The translations under genes and the position numbers were made by a program. Under the pieces are notes generated by a model. That model searched no databases, was not told where the DNA came from, and was given only the letters and a program-made list of their open reading frames with translations. From the NCBI RefSeq assembly GCF_943193015.1, contig NZ_CALPCM010000026.1, positions 1 through 43,284 on the forward strand: DNA of 43,284 nt. Direction: 5' to 3'. Origin of the DNA: Hominisplanchenecus_A murintestinalis. Lineage in GTDB: Bacteria > Bacillota > Clostridia > Lachnospirales > Lachnospiraceae. Of the stretch, positions 8,284 to 16,413 are shown piece after piece. How positions within the stretch are numbered: the stretch's first letter is position 1; each line of letters begins with the position of its first letter.

Positions 8284-9190
8284 TAAACTTTAATTTGGAA
8301 TCCAACAGCGATACCGTTATTGTATTTCGGAAGTGAAAGGACTCTCCGTCCGCATGGACAGCCAGCGGGCGGGGAGTTTTTATATGTGCTTCGCGGCATC
8401 GGTAAATATGTACTTCTTCAATGCTTGTATGCCTGCCGGAAAATGCGGAAGGGAGTACACGGAGGAACTTTAGCTTGGGGACTTTTTCAACCAGGCACAC
8501 GTCCAGGAAACCGTCATCCGGCAGCGCGTCCGGACACATCTGAAAACCGCCGCCCTCGTATTTGGTGTTCATGAAGGCGCAGAAAAAGATTCGCGGGAAA
8601 GAAAATGCGCGTCCGTCATCGAAAGCCAGTTTTGCCGGGGTGCCTTTTAGAAGCATAATCTGCTTTAGGGCAATGCCCAGATAAGTGAGCTTTCCCAGAT
8701 GGAACCGGTTCAGCAGCTTTTTCAGACGGGAGGAAAGCGCTTCGTGGCAGACCGAGGCATCGAAGCCGACGCCGGAGCTGACAAAAAAACGCCGGGAATC
8801 TTCACCGCTTTGGATGCATCCCACGTCCAGGGCGTGTATGTGTTCCGGATTTAGCAGCAGAGCAAGTGACTCTTCCGGGGCGTCGGGAAGGTTCAGGGCT
8901 CTTGCCAAATCGTTGCTGGAACCGGTAGGGATATAGCTAAAGATGGTGTTTTCGAAATCACAGATGCCGTTCAATATTTCATTTGCCGTGCCGTCTCCTC
9001 CCAGGGCGGCAAGTATGAGGGGTTCGTGCCGGGAGGTGATAGCCTGTGCAAAGCGCACTGCGTCGCCGGATTTCCTGGTGAAATATACTTTATATGGGAG
9101 ATTCTGCTTTTTAAGAAGAGCGGCAATCATTTTCCACTTTTTCATGCCGGAACCGGAGCCGGCAGAAGGGTTTACAATAAAATAATACAT
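8276..9190 (-). CDS. Diacylglycerol kinase-family lipid kinase (YegS/BmrU-like)
   Basis: A 304-residue lipid kinase of the DAGK catalytic superfamily. Signatures: 'IVNPSAGSGSG' at the N-terminus, 'ALGGDGTANEILNGI' (nucleotide-binding GGDGT), 'YIPTGSSNDLARALNLP', and the C-terminal 'HADGESFHF'. Such enzymes phosphorylate diacylglycerol or related lipids at the membrane and feed phospholipid or lipoteichoic acid recycling; the exact substrate is not visible. I start at ATG 9190 behind AGGAG because the family's N-terminus begins there; the frame is open to 9265. Divergent from glnS and convergent with the glycosyltransferase. Confidence 0.9.
   Translation of the reverse strand: MYYFIVNPSAGSGSGMKKWKMIAALLKKQNLPYKVYFTRKSGDAVRFAQAITSRHEPLILAALGGDGTANEILNGICDFENTIFSYIPTGSSNDLARALNLPDAPEESLALLLNPEHIHALDVGCIQSGEDSRRFFVSSGVGFDASVCHEALSSRLKKLLNRFHLGKLTYLGIALKQIMLLKGTPAKLAFDDGRAFSFPRIFFCAFMNTKYEGGGFQMCPDALPDDGFLDVCLVEKVPKLKFLRVLPSAFSGRHTSIEEVHIYRCREAHIKTPRPLAVHADGESFHFRNTITVSLLDSKLKFIS
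8341..8381 (+). terminator. Rho-independent terminator inside the convergent kinase gene
   Basis: On the plus strand ACTCTCCGTCCGC (8341-8353) pairs with GCGGGCGGGGAGT (8365-8377; two G-U wobbles), followed by a run of five T. It would end transcripts of the glycosyltransferase gene. The same bases encode part of the conserved 'HADGESFHF' segment of the minus-strand kinase. Confidence 0.65.
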
Positions 9191-9221
9191 AGGGGGTCTC
9201 CTTGTGTGAAATAATAATAAG

Positions 9222-9250
9222 AGTGTATCATTTTTGGCGGACTCTGGCAA
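9222..9250 (-). promoter_or_regulatory. Promoter of the lipid kinase gene
   Basis: Read on the minus strand: -35 TTGCCA (9250-9245), 17-bp spacer, -10 TACACT (9227-9222), about 30 bases before the kinase start. Confidence 0.55.
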
Positions 9251-9258
9251 TTCTAAGA

Positions 9259-9287
9259 TTGTCAATTATCCTGGTTTATGCTAAGAT
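9259..9287 (+). promoter_or_regulatory. Promoter of glnS
   Basis: -35 TTGTCA (9259-9264), 17-bp spacer, TGC-extended -10 TAAGAT (9282-9287), about 70 bases before the glnS start. Back to back with the kinase promoter. Confidence 0.6.
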
Positions 9288-9358
9288 AGTAGCCAAAGCA
9301 ATTTTTGAAAAGGCCGGAAGGCCTGTTTATAAGAGAAAAGGAAATCAGGAGGCGCGTT

Positions 9359-11023
9359 ATGGAAAATGAAGTAGTTTCCAAAAACTTTATTGAGCAGATC
9401 ATTGAGAAGGATTTGGCGGAAGGACACTGCGATGCAGTATGCACCCGTTTCCCGCCGGAACCAAACGGTTATCTGCATATAGGACATGCTAAGTCGATTT
9501 TACTGAACTATGGGCTGGCACAGAAATATAACGGAAAGTTCAATATGCGTTTTGATGACACGAACCCCACAAAAGAGAAATCCGAGTTCGTGGAGTCTAT
9601 CAAGGCGGATATCCAGTGGCTAGGAGCCGACTGGGAGGACAGGCTGTTTTTTGCATCAGATTATTTTGGACAGATGTATGAGGCAGCGGTAAAGCTGATT
9701 AAAAAAGGCAAGGCGTATGTATGCGATTTGACAGCAGAGCAGATTCGTGAATACAGAGGAACGCTTACCGAGCCGGGAAAGAACAGCCCGTACCGGGACA
9801 GGAGTGTAGAAGAGAATCTTGAGCTGTTTGAAAATATGAAAAATGGCGTTTACCAGGATGGGGAGAAGGTACTTCGTGCAAAGATTGACATGGCTTCTCC
9901 GAACATTAATATGCGTGACCCGATTATTTACCGTGTGGCGCATATGCATCACCACAGAACCGGGGACGCCTGGTGTATTTATCCGATGTATGATTTTGCC
10001 CATCCGATTGAAGACGCGATAGAGGGTGTGACGCACTCGATCTGTACGCTGGAGTTTGAGGATCACAGACCGCTCTACGACTGGGTGGTACGTGAACTGG
10101 AGTATGAGCAGCCCCCGAAGCAGATTGAGTTTGCGAAACTGTACCTTACGAATGTGGTGACCGGAAAACGCTACATTAAGAAAATGGTAGAGGACGGCAT
10201 TGTGGACGGCTGGGATGATCCAAGGCTGGTGTCGATTGCAGCGCTGAAACGCCGTGGGTATACGCCGGAGTCTATCAAGATGTTTGTAGAATTGTGCGGT
10301 GTGAGCAAGGCACAGAGTTCTGTTGATTATGCGATGCTGGAGTACTGCATCCGTGAAGATCTGAAGCTGAAAAAGCCCCGTGTCATGGCGGCTCTTGACC
10401 CGGTGAAACTGATTATTGACAACTATCCGGAAGGACAGATTGAGTATCTGGATGTGGATAATAATCTGGAGAATGAGGAATTAGGCAAGCGCAAGGTTCC
10501 ATTTTGCCGGGAGCTTTACATTGACAGGGAGGATTTCATGGAAGAGCCGCCGAAGAAATATTTCCGGCTGTTTCCGGGCAATGAAGTGCGACTGATGGGA
10601 GCATATTTTGTAAAATGCGTAAGCTATGAGAAGGATGCAGACGGAAAGATTACGGAAATCCACTGCACATACGACCCGGAGACGAAGTGCGGCACAGGAT
10701 TTACCGGAAGGAAGGTAAAGGGAACAATCCATTGGGTGGCAGCGCCGACGGCTTTGAAAGCGGAAGTGCGTCTTTATGAAAATATTATTGATGAGGAACA
10801 GGGCGTTTATAACAAAGAGGACGGAAGCCTGAACCTGAATCCAAATTCGCTGGAAATCAGGCAGTGTTTTGTAGAGCCAAGCCTGGCAGATGCAAAGGCG
10901 TATGACAGTTTCCAGTTTGTACGCCAGGGATATTTCTGTGTGGATGCGAAGGATTCAAGGCCGGACGCTCTGGTATTTAACCGCATCGTATCGTTGAAAA
11001 GCTCTTTCCGCCTGCCGAAATAG
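9359..11023 (+). CDS. glnS: Glutaminyl-tRNA synthetase
   Basis: A 554-residue class I aminoacyl-tRNA synthetase that charges tRNA-Gln. The ATP-binding HIGH motif lies in 'PPEPNGYLHIGHAKSI', with the GlnRS-type PEPNG preceding it (GluRS has a different context). The second signature, normally KMSKS-like, reads 'VVTGKRYIKKMVEDG'. The C-terminal third carries the anticodon-binding beta barrels. Start ATG 9359 is chosen for its AGGAGG seven bases upstream; the frame is open to 9305. A regulator gene follows after 7 bp, suggesting cotranscription. Confidence 0.95.
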   Translation: MENEVVSKNFIEQIIEKDLAEGHCDAVCTRFPPEPNGYLHIGHAKSILLNYGLAQKYNGKFNMRFDDTNPTKEKSEFVESIKADIQWLGADWEDRLFFASDYFGQMYEAAVKLIKKGKAYVCDLTAEQIREYRGTLTEPGKNSPYRDRSVEENLELFENMKNGVYQDGEKVLRAKIDMASPNINMRDPIIYRVAHMHHHRTGDAWCIYPMYDFAHPIEDAIEGVTHSICTLEFEDHRPLYDWVVRELEYEQPPKQIEFAKLYLTNVVTGKRYIKKMVEDGIVDGWDDPRLVSIAALKRRGYTPESIKMFVELCGVSKAQSSVDYAMLEYCIREDLKLKKPRVMAALDPVKLIIDNYPEGQIEYLDVDNNLENEELGKRKVPFCRELYIDREDFMEEPPKKYFRLFPGNEVRLMGAYFVKCVSYEKDADGKITEIHCTYDPETKCGTGFTGRKVKGTIHWVAAPTALKAEVRLYENIIDEEQGVYNKEDGSLNLNPNSLEIRQCFVEPSLADAKAYDSFQFVRQGYFCVDAKDSRPDALVFNRIVSLKSSFRLPK

Positions 11024-11030
11024 GAGTGTT

Positions 11031-12425
11031 ATGAATGAGTTAACAATCAGCCTGGATGCGAAAGCGTCCAAGCCGCTGTATGAACAGATTTATGGTTATA
11101 TTAAGAAGGAAATCGAGAGCGGAGGGCTGCCTTTTGAAGAAAGGCTGCCCTCTACAAGAATGCTGGCGAAGCATCTGCAGGTGAGCCGCAGCACGGTAGA
11201 ACTGGCGTATGAGCAGCTTTTGTCAGAAGGATATATCGAAGCCGTTCCCTATCGCGGGTATTTTGTGTGCCAGCTGGATGGTTTGGTACGTCTGGAAAGA
11301 CAGACGGCGGCAGAAGAGGTACGTCAGGCAGAGAAAAAAGAGCGGTATGTATATGATTTTTCTCCTAATGGTATCGCGTTGAACAGCTTTCCGCACAATA
11401 TCTGGAAAAAGCTTTCGCGGGGGATTTTGATGGAAAATGACGATGAGTTTTTCCAGCTGGGCCACCCGCAGGGAGAAGAATTCCTGCGGATGGCAATAGC
11501 TTCGTATCTTCATCATGCAAGGGGTGTTTCCTGTACGGCAGAACAGATTATTGTGGGTGCGGGGAGCGACTATCTGTTGATGCTTTTGTTGAATATCCTG
11601 GGAAACCGCCGGGTGGTAGCGATGGAAAACCCTACTTACAAGAGAGCGTACCGTGTTCTTCAGTCCATGACGAAATCCATGATTGCGATTGGGATGGATC
11701 AGAGCGGAATGGATGTCGGGGAGCTTTCCGGGAGTGAGGCGGATATTGCGTACGTGATGCCGTCCCATCAGTATCCTATGGGAATTGTCATGCCTGTGAG
11801 ACGGCGGATGCAGCTTCTGGAGTGGGCGGCGAAAGCAGAAGAGCGGTACATTATTGAGGATGATTATGATAGTGAATTCCGCTATAAGGGAAAGCCCATT
11901 CCGGCGCTCCAGGGCTTTGACGCCAGGGGGAAAGTAATTTATCTGGGAACCTTTTCACGGGCAATTGCGCCTTCTATCCGAATCAGCTACATGGTTCTGC
12001 CGAAAGCATTGATGAAGTTTTACCAGGAGCGGGGGCGCATTTTCTCTTCCACTGTGTCAAAGGTAGACCAGATGATTATTGCAAGATTTTTAAAGGAAGG
12101 GTACTATGAGCGCCATTTAAACAGGATGCGTGCATTGTATAAAAGCCGCCATGATGTGCTGTTAGAGGAGATGGGCGGCTTTTTGGATATATGCAGTGTG
12201 TCCGGGGAACATGCGGGTGTTCATGTGCTGCTGCATTTTACAAATGGCATGAGTGAGGCGGAGGCTGTCAGAAAAGCAAAAGAAGCAGGCGTAAAGGTTT
12301 ATGGGCTGTCAGACTACTGCATCGGGCATGAACCGGAGGAAGCGACCGTAATCTTGGGATATGCAAATATGGAAGAAGAGGAAATACGGAGCGCGGCGGA
12401 GCGCCTGCGGAGGGCGTGGAAATAA
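11031..12425 (+). CDS. MocR/PdxR-type GntR regulator with aminotransferase domain, Lys replaced by Arg
   Basis: A 464-residue fusion of an N-terminal GntR winged helix ('LPSTRMLAKHLQVSRSTVEL', about 40-60) and a fold-type I aminotransferase-like domain. This is the MocR architecture of GabR and PdxR, transcription factors that sense PLP or its adducts. 'PSHQYPMGIVMP' and 'IIEDDYDSEFRY' are the usual PLP-site segments. At the place of the PLP-binding lysine (GTFSK in relatives) this protein has 'GTFSRAIAPSIRI', with Arg310 encoded by CGG at 11958-11960. If the alignment is right it cannot form the normal internal aldimine. It follows glnS by 7 bp; its target is unknown. Confidence 0.85.
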   Translation: MNELTISLDAKASKPLYEQIYGYIKKEIESGGLPFEERLPSTRMLAKHLQVSRSTVELAYEQLLSEGYIEAVPYRGYFVCQLDGLVRLERQTAAEEVRQAEKKERYVYDFSPNGIALNSFPHNIWKKLSRGILMENDDEFFQLGHPQGEEFLRMAIASYLHHARGVSCTAEQIIVGAGSDYLLMLLLNILGNRRVVAMENPTYKRAYRVLQSMTKSMIAIGMDQSGMDVGELSGSEADIAYVMPSHQYPMGIVMPVRRRMQLLEWAAKAEERYIIEDDYDSEFRYKGKPIPALQGFDARGKVIYLGTFSRAIAPSIRISYMVLPKALMKFYQERGRIFSSTVSKVDQMIIARFLKEGYYERHLNRMRALYKSRHDVLLEEMGGFLDICSVSGEHAGVHVLLHFTNGMSEAEAVRKAKEAGVKVYGLSDYCIGHEPEEATVILGYANMEEEEIRSAAERLRRAWK

Positions 12426-12467
12426 CAGAAGAGAGCACAGATAGTTTACGCCGAAACAGCAAAAATG

Positions 12468-12476
12468 TGGTATAAT
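12468..12476 (+). promoter_or_regulatory. Extended -10 promoter of the redox operon
   Basis: TGG followed by TATAAT (12471-12476) is a perfect extended -10; no good -35 is visible 17 bp upstream. It lies about 35 bases before the thioredoxin-like gene. Confidence 0.5.
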
Positions 12477-12509
12477 GCTTTTACGAAAAGAAAAGGAGTT
12501 GTTTTAGTT

Positions 12510-13157
12510 ATGGCAGGAAAAATCAAAAAAATAAGTGCAGTTTTGATGATCGGTATCATAAGCATGACAGCTGTCGCAGGGTGTTCGGCTCCGGCAGCAG
12601 AATCGGAAAAAGAATCCGTTGCAGAATCTGCAAAGATGGATACTGAGGCGCTGTCCCCGGAAGAGACGGCGGGGGCTGAGAAAGCCGATGTCAGTATCGG
12701 TGAATTTACGATGCAGGATGTGGACGGAACAGAGTACACCGAGACAATGTTTGAGGACTATGAGCTTACAATGGTAAATATTTTTGCTACCTGGTGTACG
12801 CCATGTATTAATGAGATCCCGGATTTGGAGAAACTGCGGAATGAGATGACAGATAAGGGCATAAATGTAGTTGGTATCGTCCTGGATGCAGCAGGGGCTT
12901 TTGGCGATGCAGGCGGGGAAGCCGTAGAGAAGGCAAAGCTTTTGGCTGAGCGGCTGGAGGTTACGTATCCATTTTTGATACCGGACGCAGGGCTGTTAAA
13001 TGGCAGGCTGGCAGGGGTAGAAGCAGTACCGGAGACATTTTTCGTAGATAAACAGGGAAATATTGTGGGCGAGACTTATTCGGGAAGCCGCAGCCTGGAA
13101 GAGTGGAAGGAAATCGTGACGCAGACGCTTGACGGTATAGAAGGAGCGGGAGAATGA
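12510..13157 (+). CDS. Thioredoxin-like lipoprotein (TlpA/ResA type)
   Basis: A 215-residue exported thiol-disulfide protein. It has a lipoprotein signal with lipobox-like 'TAVAGCSAP', an acidic linker, then a thioredoxin fold with the redox motif WCTPC in 'FATWCTPCINEIPDLEKL' and the cis-Pro region 'VEAVPETFFVDKQGNIVG'. It would act outside the membrane, reducing or oxidising protein thiols. Start ATG 12510 with AAGGAG upstream; the frame is open to 12465. It overlaps the next small gene by 4 bp (ATGA), and the two following genes encode a CXXC membrane peptide and an iron-sulfur membrane protein. That context points to a membrane electron path that keeps this protein reduced (inference). 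Confidence 0.88.
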   Translation: MAGKIKKISAVLMIGIISMTAVAGCSAPAAESEKESVAESAKMDTEALSPEETAGAEKADVSIGEFTMQDVDGTEYTETMFEDYELTMVNIFATWCTPCINEIPDLEKLRNEMTDKGINVVGIVLDAAGAFGDAGGEAVEKAKLLAERLEVTYPFLIPDAGLLNGRLAGVEAVPETFFVDKQGNIVGETYSGSRSLEEWKEIVTQTLDGIEGAGE

Positions 13158-13303
13158 TTCGCCGGCTTGGAGAGCATAAAGCAGGAATCTGCCTGGCAGC
13201 CTTGGGACTGGCTTTGATGGGGTATGGGATTTACCGCGGAGAGGCGGCAGTCTGCTTTCAAAAGGCGATAAATATCTGTATGGAGTGTATTGGAATTGGG
13301 TAA
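13154..13303 (+). CDS. Small CXXC membrane protein (CD1871A-like)
   Basis: A 49-residue protein starting at the ATG that overlaps the thioredoxin stop (ATGA). It begins MIRRLGEHKAGICLAALG, has one transmembrane helix (about 11-27) and ends in 'FQKAINICMECIGIG' with a C-x-x-C pair. From memory it matches the CD1871A family of CXXC-containing small proteins, which are found between a thioredoxin-like gene and a 4Fe-4S gene in clostridia. Its role is not established; the paired cysteines suggest a redox relay. It overlaps the next gene by up to 14 bp, so the three genes are coupled. Confidence 0.75.
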   Translation: MIRRLGEHKAGICLAALGLALMGYGIYRGEAAVCFQKAINICMECIGIG

Positions 13304-14135
13304 GAAGAAAATAACAAATGAGTGGAAACGTCATAGAGTGCAGATTCTATGGGCGCTGCTGACGAACAGCTATTTGATAGGATTTGTCCAGGGGAAGATT
13401 TACAAAGGAAAACTGAAAAACCTGTGTGTTCCGGGGCTGAACTGCTATTCGTGCCCCGGCGCTGCAGGGACATGTCCGATTGGGGCGATGCAGGCGGTTA
13501 TCGGAAATTGGAATTTTAAATTTGCATTTTATGCGGCGGGTTTTTTGATGTTTGTCGGCGCACTGATGGGAAGGTTTGTCTGCGGGTGGCTCTGTCCGTT
13601 CGGGCTGATTCAGGATTTGTTATACAAAATACCTTTTCCCAGAAAGCTTCGCACGTTTAAAGGGGACAGGCTTTTGCGCAAGCTCAAATATGTAGTGCTG
13701 CTGTTTTTTGTAATCCTGCTTCCTATGTTTCTTGTAGATGTTTTGGGGCAGGGAGCGCCGTACTTTTGCAAACTGATTTGTCCCGTTGGGACGCTGGAGG
13801 GCGGCATTCCGCTGGTTTTGCTGAATAAATCCATGCACGGCGCCCTGGGATGGCTGTATGCCTGGAAAAACGTGCTGCTTCTTTTTACAGTTTTCCTGTC
13901 TATTCTGATTTATCGGCCATTCTGCAAATACATATGCCCGCTTGGAGCTGTTTACTCCGTGTTTAACCCTATTTCGGTGTTCCGCTACCGGATAGACAGA
14001 GAAAAATGTGTGGGCTGCGGCGCCTGTGCGAAAGTCTGCAAGATGCAGGTAAACCCGGCGGAAAATCCAAATCATCCGGAATGTATACGCTGCGGACAGT
14101 GTAAGAAGGCTTGTCCGAAGCAGTGTATCCATTAA
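13290..14135 (+). CDS. NapH/MauN-like 4Fe-4S membrane protein
   Basis: An integral membrane iron-sulfur protein of about 280 residues. Cysteine clusters include 'GLNCYSCPGAAGTCPIGA', 'CGWLCPFGLIQ', 'LICPVGTLEGG' and 'FCKYICPLGAVYS' between hydrophobic helices, followed by two C-terminal ferredoxin-type motifs, 'CVGCGACAKVCKM' and 'CIRCGQCKKACP'. Such proteins pass electrons across or along the membrane. The start is a TTG, either 13290 or 13296, both inside the preceding small gene. GGAG at 13282-13285 fits the second better. It closes the three-gene redox operon and is followed by a hairpin at 14154. Confidence 0.88.
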   Translation: MELGKKKITNEWKRHRVQILWALLTNSYLIGFVQGKIYKGKLKNLCVPGLNCYSCPGAAGTCPIGAMQAVIGNWNFKFAFYAAGFLMFVGALMGRFVCGWLCPFGLIQDLLYKIPFPRKLRTFKGDRLLRKLKYVVLLFFVILLPMFLVDVLGQGAPYFCKLICPVGTLEGGIPLVLLNKSMHGALGWLYAWKNVLLLFTVFLSILIYRPFCKYICPLGAVYSVFNPISVFRYRIDREKCVGCGACAKVCKMQVNPAENPNHPECIRCGQCKKACPKQCIH

Positions 14136-14153
14136 ATTTAAAACAGAAATAAA

Positions 14154-14182
14154 CAGTGGATGGAAAATCACTCCATCCACTG
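14154..14182 (-). terminator. Terminator between convergent genes
   Basis: A perfect 11-bp stem, CAGTGGATGGA (14154-14164) with TCCATCCACTG (14172-14182), loop of 7. The T-rich tract follows on the minus strand, so it best serves the gene ending at 14196, but it may also stop the redox operon. Confidence 0.7.
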
Positions 14183-14195
14183 CCTGCATTCAAGG

Positions 14196-14624
14196 CTATT
14201 TATTTTTGCTTACGTTCTCCTTTACCCGGTCTACGGTTTCGGATACGGCGTCAGCAACAGCCTGTGCTGCGTCTTTTGCCCCGTCTTTTATATCTTCAGC
14301 AGTATCTTCCAGGGTATCTTTTGCATTTTCAACAGCATCTGCGGCTGCGTCTGTTATATCTTTTGCGGCATCTACAGCGGCATTTTTTACATTTTTGGCT
14401 GCGTCTGTTACTGTCTCAGCTGCTTCTTTTGGAATCGTAACATATTCTCTGGAAGCAGTAACTTCTTCTTCGTCGTCAAAATCATCATCCAGTTCATCCT
14501 GAAAATCATCGAAATCATCATCCCAGGATTCTTCTTTTTTGCATTTATTCAAATATGCCAGTCCACAGCCGACTGCCGCGCCGATGATTGCGGCGCATAT
14601 GAGTTTTCCATGACGTTTTGCCAT
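14196..14624 (-). CDS. Membrane-anchored protein with long amphipathic helix repeats
   Basis: A 142-residue protein of unknown function. It begins with a basic segment and a short transmembrane helix ('LICAAIIGAAVGCGLAYL'), then a strongly acidic stretch ('WDDDFDDFQDELDDDFDDEE'), then about 75 residues made of Ala/Asp/Lys/Val heptad- or 11-mer-like repeats ('AADAVENAKDTLEDTAEDI'). The shape recalls YtxH and LEA/apolipoprotein-type helices, suggesting an envelope or stress protein, but no function can be assigned. It has its own RBS (AAAGGAG) and a likely promoter with -10 TACAAT near 14658. Confidence 0.7.
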   Translation of the reverse strand: MAKRHGKLICAAIIGAAVGCGLAYLNKCKKEESWDDDFDDFQDELDDDFDDEEEVTASREYVTIPKEAAETVTDAAKNVKNAAVDAAKDITDAAADAVENAKDTLEDTAEDIKDGAKDAAQAVADAVSETVDRVKENVSKNK

Positions 14625-14693
14625 AATTTGACTCCTTTCAAATGGGATAGGACTATTGTAATACTTTTTGGGTAAAAAGAAAAGGGGAAAAAT

Positions 14694-15026
14694 TTAAAAA
14701 ACGCACTGAACCAAAAACATATAAAACAGCGTGCCTCCTCCGATACTAAGCAGCGTGTTCCGTTTCCAAAGATGTACGGCAACGATAGCCACTGCAGCCA
14801 GAAGTTCGGGCAGGCCGAAAGGCGCGGTGAGCGGAGAAACATCTTTTAGGCAGTAGACCACCAGCATACCGATAATCGCATAAGGAAGTACTTTTCCAAG
14901 ATAGAGTATGTAAGCAGGCGTTTTTTTATTCCCCGGAAATAGAAGGAAGGGAAGGACACGGATAAAAAATGTGATAGCTGCCATAATAAAAATCATAATT
15001 AGAGCTTGTGAATCAGGAATCCGCAT
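14694..15026 (-). CDS. azlD: AzlD-family branched-chain amino acid exporter subunit
   Basis: A 110-residue membrane protein with four hydrophobic segments, including 'IMAAITFFIRVLPFLLF' and 'VLPYAIIGMLVVYCL', typical of AzlD. AzlC and AzlD form a two-component exporter for branched-chain amino acids and analogues. Its start lies within the azlC 3' end (14-bp overlap), so the two are translated together. Confidence 0.9.
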   Translation of the reverse strand: MRIPDSQALIMIFIMAAITFFIRVLPFLLFPGNKKTPAYILYLGKVLPYAIIGMLVVYCLKDVSPLTAPFGLPELLAAVAIVAVHLWKRNTLLSIGGGTLFYMFLVQCVF

Positions 15027-15717
15027 GTTTTTCTTCCTCCTTATCCAGTGTTTTTCTGAAAATACTTAAGATTGCCAGGATGGACAGCATCGCCGGGACA
15101 ATAAAATTGTCTGCGCCAAAGAAAATAAGGCACAAAATGGAACAGCCGACGCCAATAAGGGCCGGGCGGTGTTCCCTGGTATCCAGCCACTGATTAACAA
15201 AAAGCACAAGAAACAGGGCGGTCATGACAAAATCCACGCCCTTCGTATTGAACTTTACCAGCGAGCCGAACAGGGCGCCAAGCGTACAGCCGCAAATCCA
15301 GTAAGAGTGATCTAAAAGGGAAATAAAAAAGTAAAACCATCCCGCATCCACGCCTTCCGGAGGTTCGCTGGTGGCTATAAGCGAGTAGGTTTCGTCTGTC
15401 AGCTCATAAATCATCATCCATTTTTTCTTTCCCACGTTTTTGTATTTTACAATCAGGGAAAGTCCGTAAAATAGATGGCGTATCTGTATCATGACCGTCA
15501 TGATAGCGGTTGTAATGAAAGAAGCTCCGGCTGCCAGTAAATCAATGGCTACATACTGCATGGAGCCGGCATAAATGATAATGGACATAAAAGCGGCCCA
15601 CAGAAAAGAAAAGCCTTTGCTTGCAAGAAGGATTCCAAATCCAAGGCCCAAAAACAGATAGCCTGCCATGACGGGAAGCGTCAATGGAAAAGCGGCTTTT
15701 AGTGCTTTGCGTTTCAT
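15013..15717 (-). CDS. azlC: AzlC-family branched-chain amino acid exporter
   Basis: A 234-residue polytopic membrane protein. 'AFPLTLPVMAGYLFLGLGFG' at the N-terminus and 'YAGSMQYVAIDLLAAGASF' are hallmark AzlC segments; later 'ELTDETYSLI' is also conserved. It is the large subunit of the AzlCD exporter. Start ATG 15717 was chosen for AAGGAG upstream; the frame is open to 15774 but that reaches the preceding gene. It lies 43 bp downstream of the YdcF-like gene on the same strand. Confidence 0.9.
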   Translation of the reverse strand: MKRKALKAAFPLTLPVMAGYLFLGLGFGILLASKGFSFLWAAFMSIIIYAGSMQYVAIDLLAAGASFITTAIMTVMIQIRHLFYGLSLIVKYKNVGKKKWMMIYELTDETYSLIATSEPPEGVDAGWFYFFISLLDHSYWICGCTLGALFGSLVKFNTKGVDFVMTALFLVLFVNQWLDTREHRPALIGVGCSILCLIFFGADNFIVPAMLSILAILSIFRKTLDKEEEKHADS

Positions 15718-15760
15718 AAACGAGTTCTCCTTTGGTAAAATCCGGTGTACAGACCGTGCC

Positions 15761-16366
15761 TTAAAGTATAGCACCGTTCAGATGGTTTTTCAAGATGTCG
15801 TGGAACTGGCTTCCGCACCGTTCCACTTCTCCCAGAACCAGGTCGATTTTTACCGGGTCATCCTGCCAGTTTTCTCTGGAAATGCCTCTGGTCACGGCAG
15901 GACAGACCAGAAACCGCGTTTCCGGGTAGAGCAGTTGGAAATAAAGGAGACACCGCTTGGCATGGTAAGCCTGGCAGGAAATAATGGCAGTCCGAACAGA
16001 AATGCCCAGTTCGTCCGTCATTTTTTTTGAATAGATAGCATTCTCATAAGTATAAGAAGCCTGCTTTTCCTGTAAAATGGCTTCGGGCGGCACCTGATTT
16101 TCCAGAAGGATATCCGAGAGGAATTCACATTCTGCCGCATAGGAATTTTTACGGTAGCGTGCGGGGGATTTTACCCCGGAAAAATATCCGTCTGTGATAC
16201 TGTATTTTCCGGACACCAGAATCAATGGGGCATAGCCCTTGTGATAGAGCTTTGCTGCATTCTCAGCAATTTCCCCATACCCGCCTCCGGGGACAAAAAT
16301 AATATCCGCATTCTCCGGTACATTTTCGGTAAAGATAAAATCTGTCAGATAGTCATAAAATAGCAT
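15761..16366 (-). CDS. YdcF/SanA-like DUF218 protein
   Basis: A 201-residue protein of the DUF218 (YdcF/SanA/ElyC) family. The conserved start of the fold is 'IIFVPGGGYGEIAENAAKLY', followed by 'PLILVSGKYS', 'ASYTYENAIYSKKM' and 'AIISCQAYHAKRC', the last matching the usual serine/tyrosine/histidine site. The biochemical role is poorly known; members are linked to envelope permeability and may bind nucleotide-type ligands. Start ATG 16366 with AGAGGTGAG upstream. First gene of an operon with azlCD. Confidence 0.82.
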   Translation of the reverse strand: MLFYDYLTDFIFTENVPENADIIFVPGGGYGEIAENAAKLYHKGYAPLILVSGKYSITDGYFSGVKSPARYRKNSYAAECEFLSDILLENQVPPEAILQEKQASYTYENAIYSKKMTDELGISVRTAIISCQAYHAKRCLLYFQLLYPETRFLVCPAVTRGISRENWQDDPVKIDLVLGEVERCGSQFHDILKNHLNGAIL

Positions 16367-16383
16367 AAGCTCACCTCTGCTAC

Positions 16384-16413
16384 AGTATAACACATTCAGT
16401 TGTAATTGTACAA
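16384..16413 (-). promoter_or_regulatory. Promoter of the ydcF-azlCD operon
   Basis: On the minus strand: -35 TTGTAC (16413-16408), 18-bp spacer, -10 TATACT (16389-16384), about 18 bases before the start at 16366. Confidence 0.6.
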
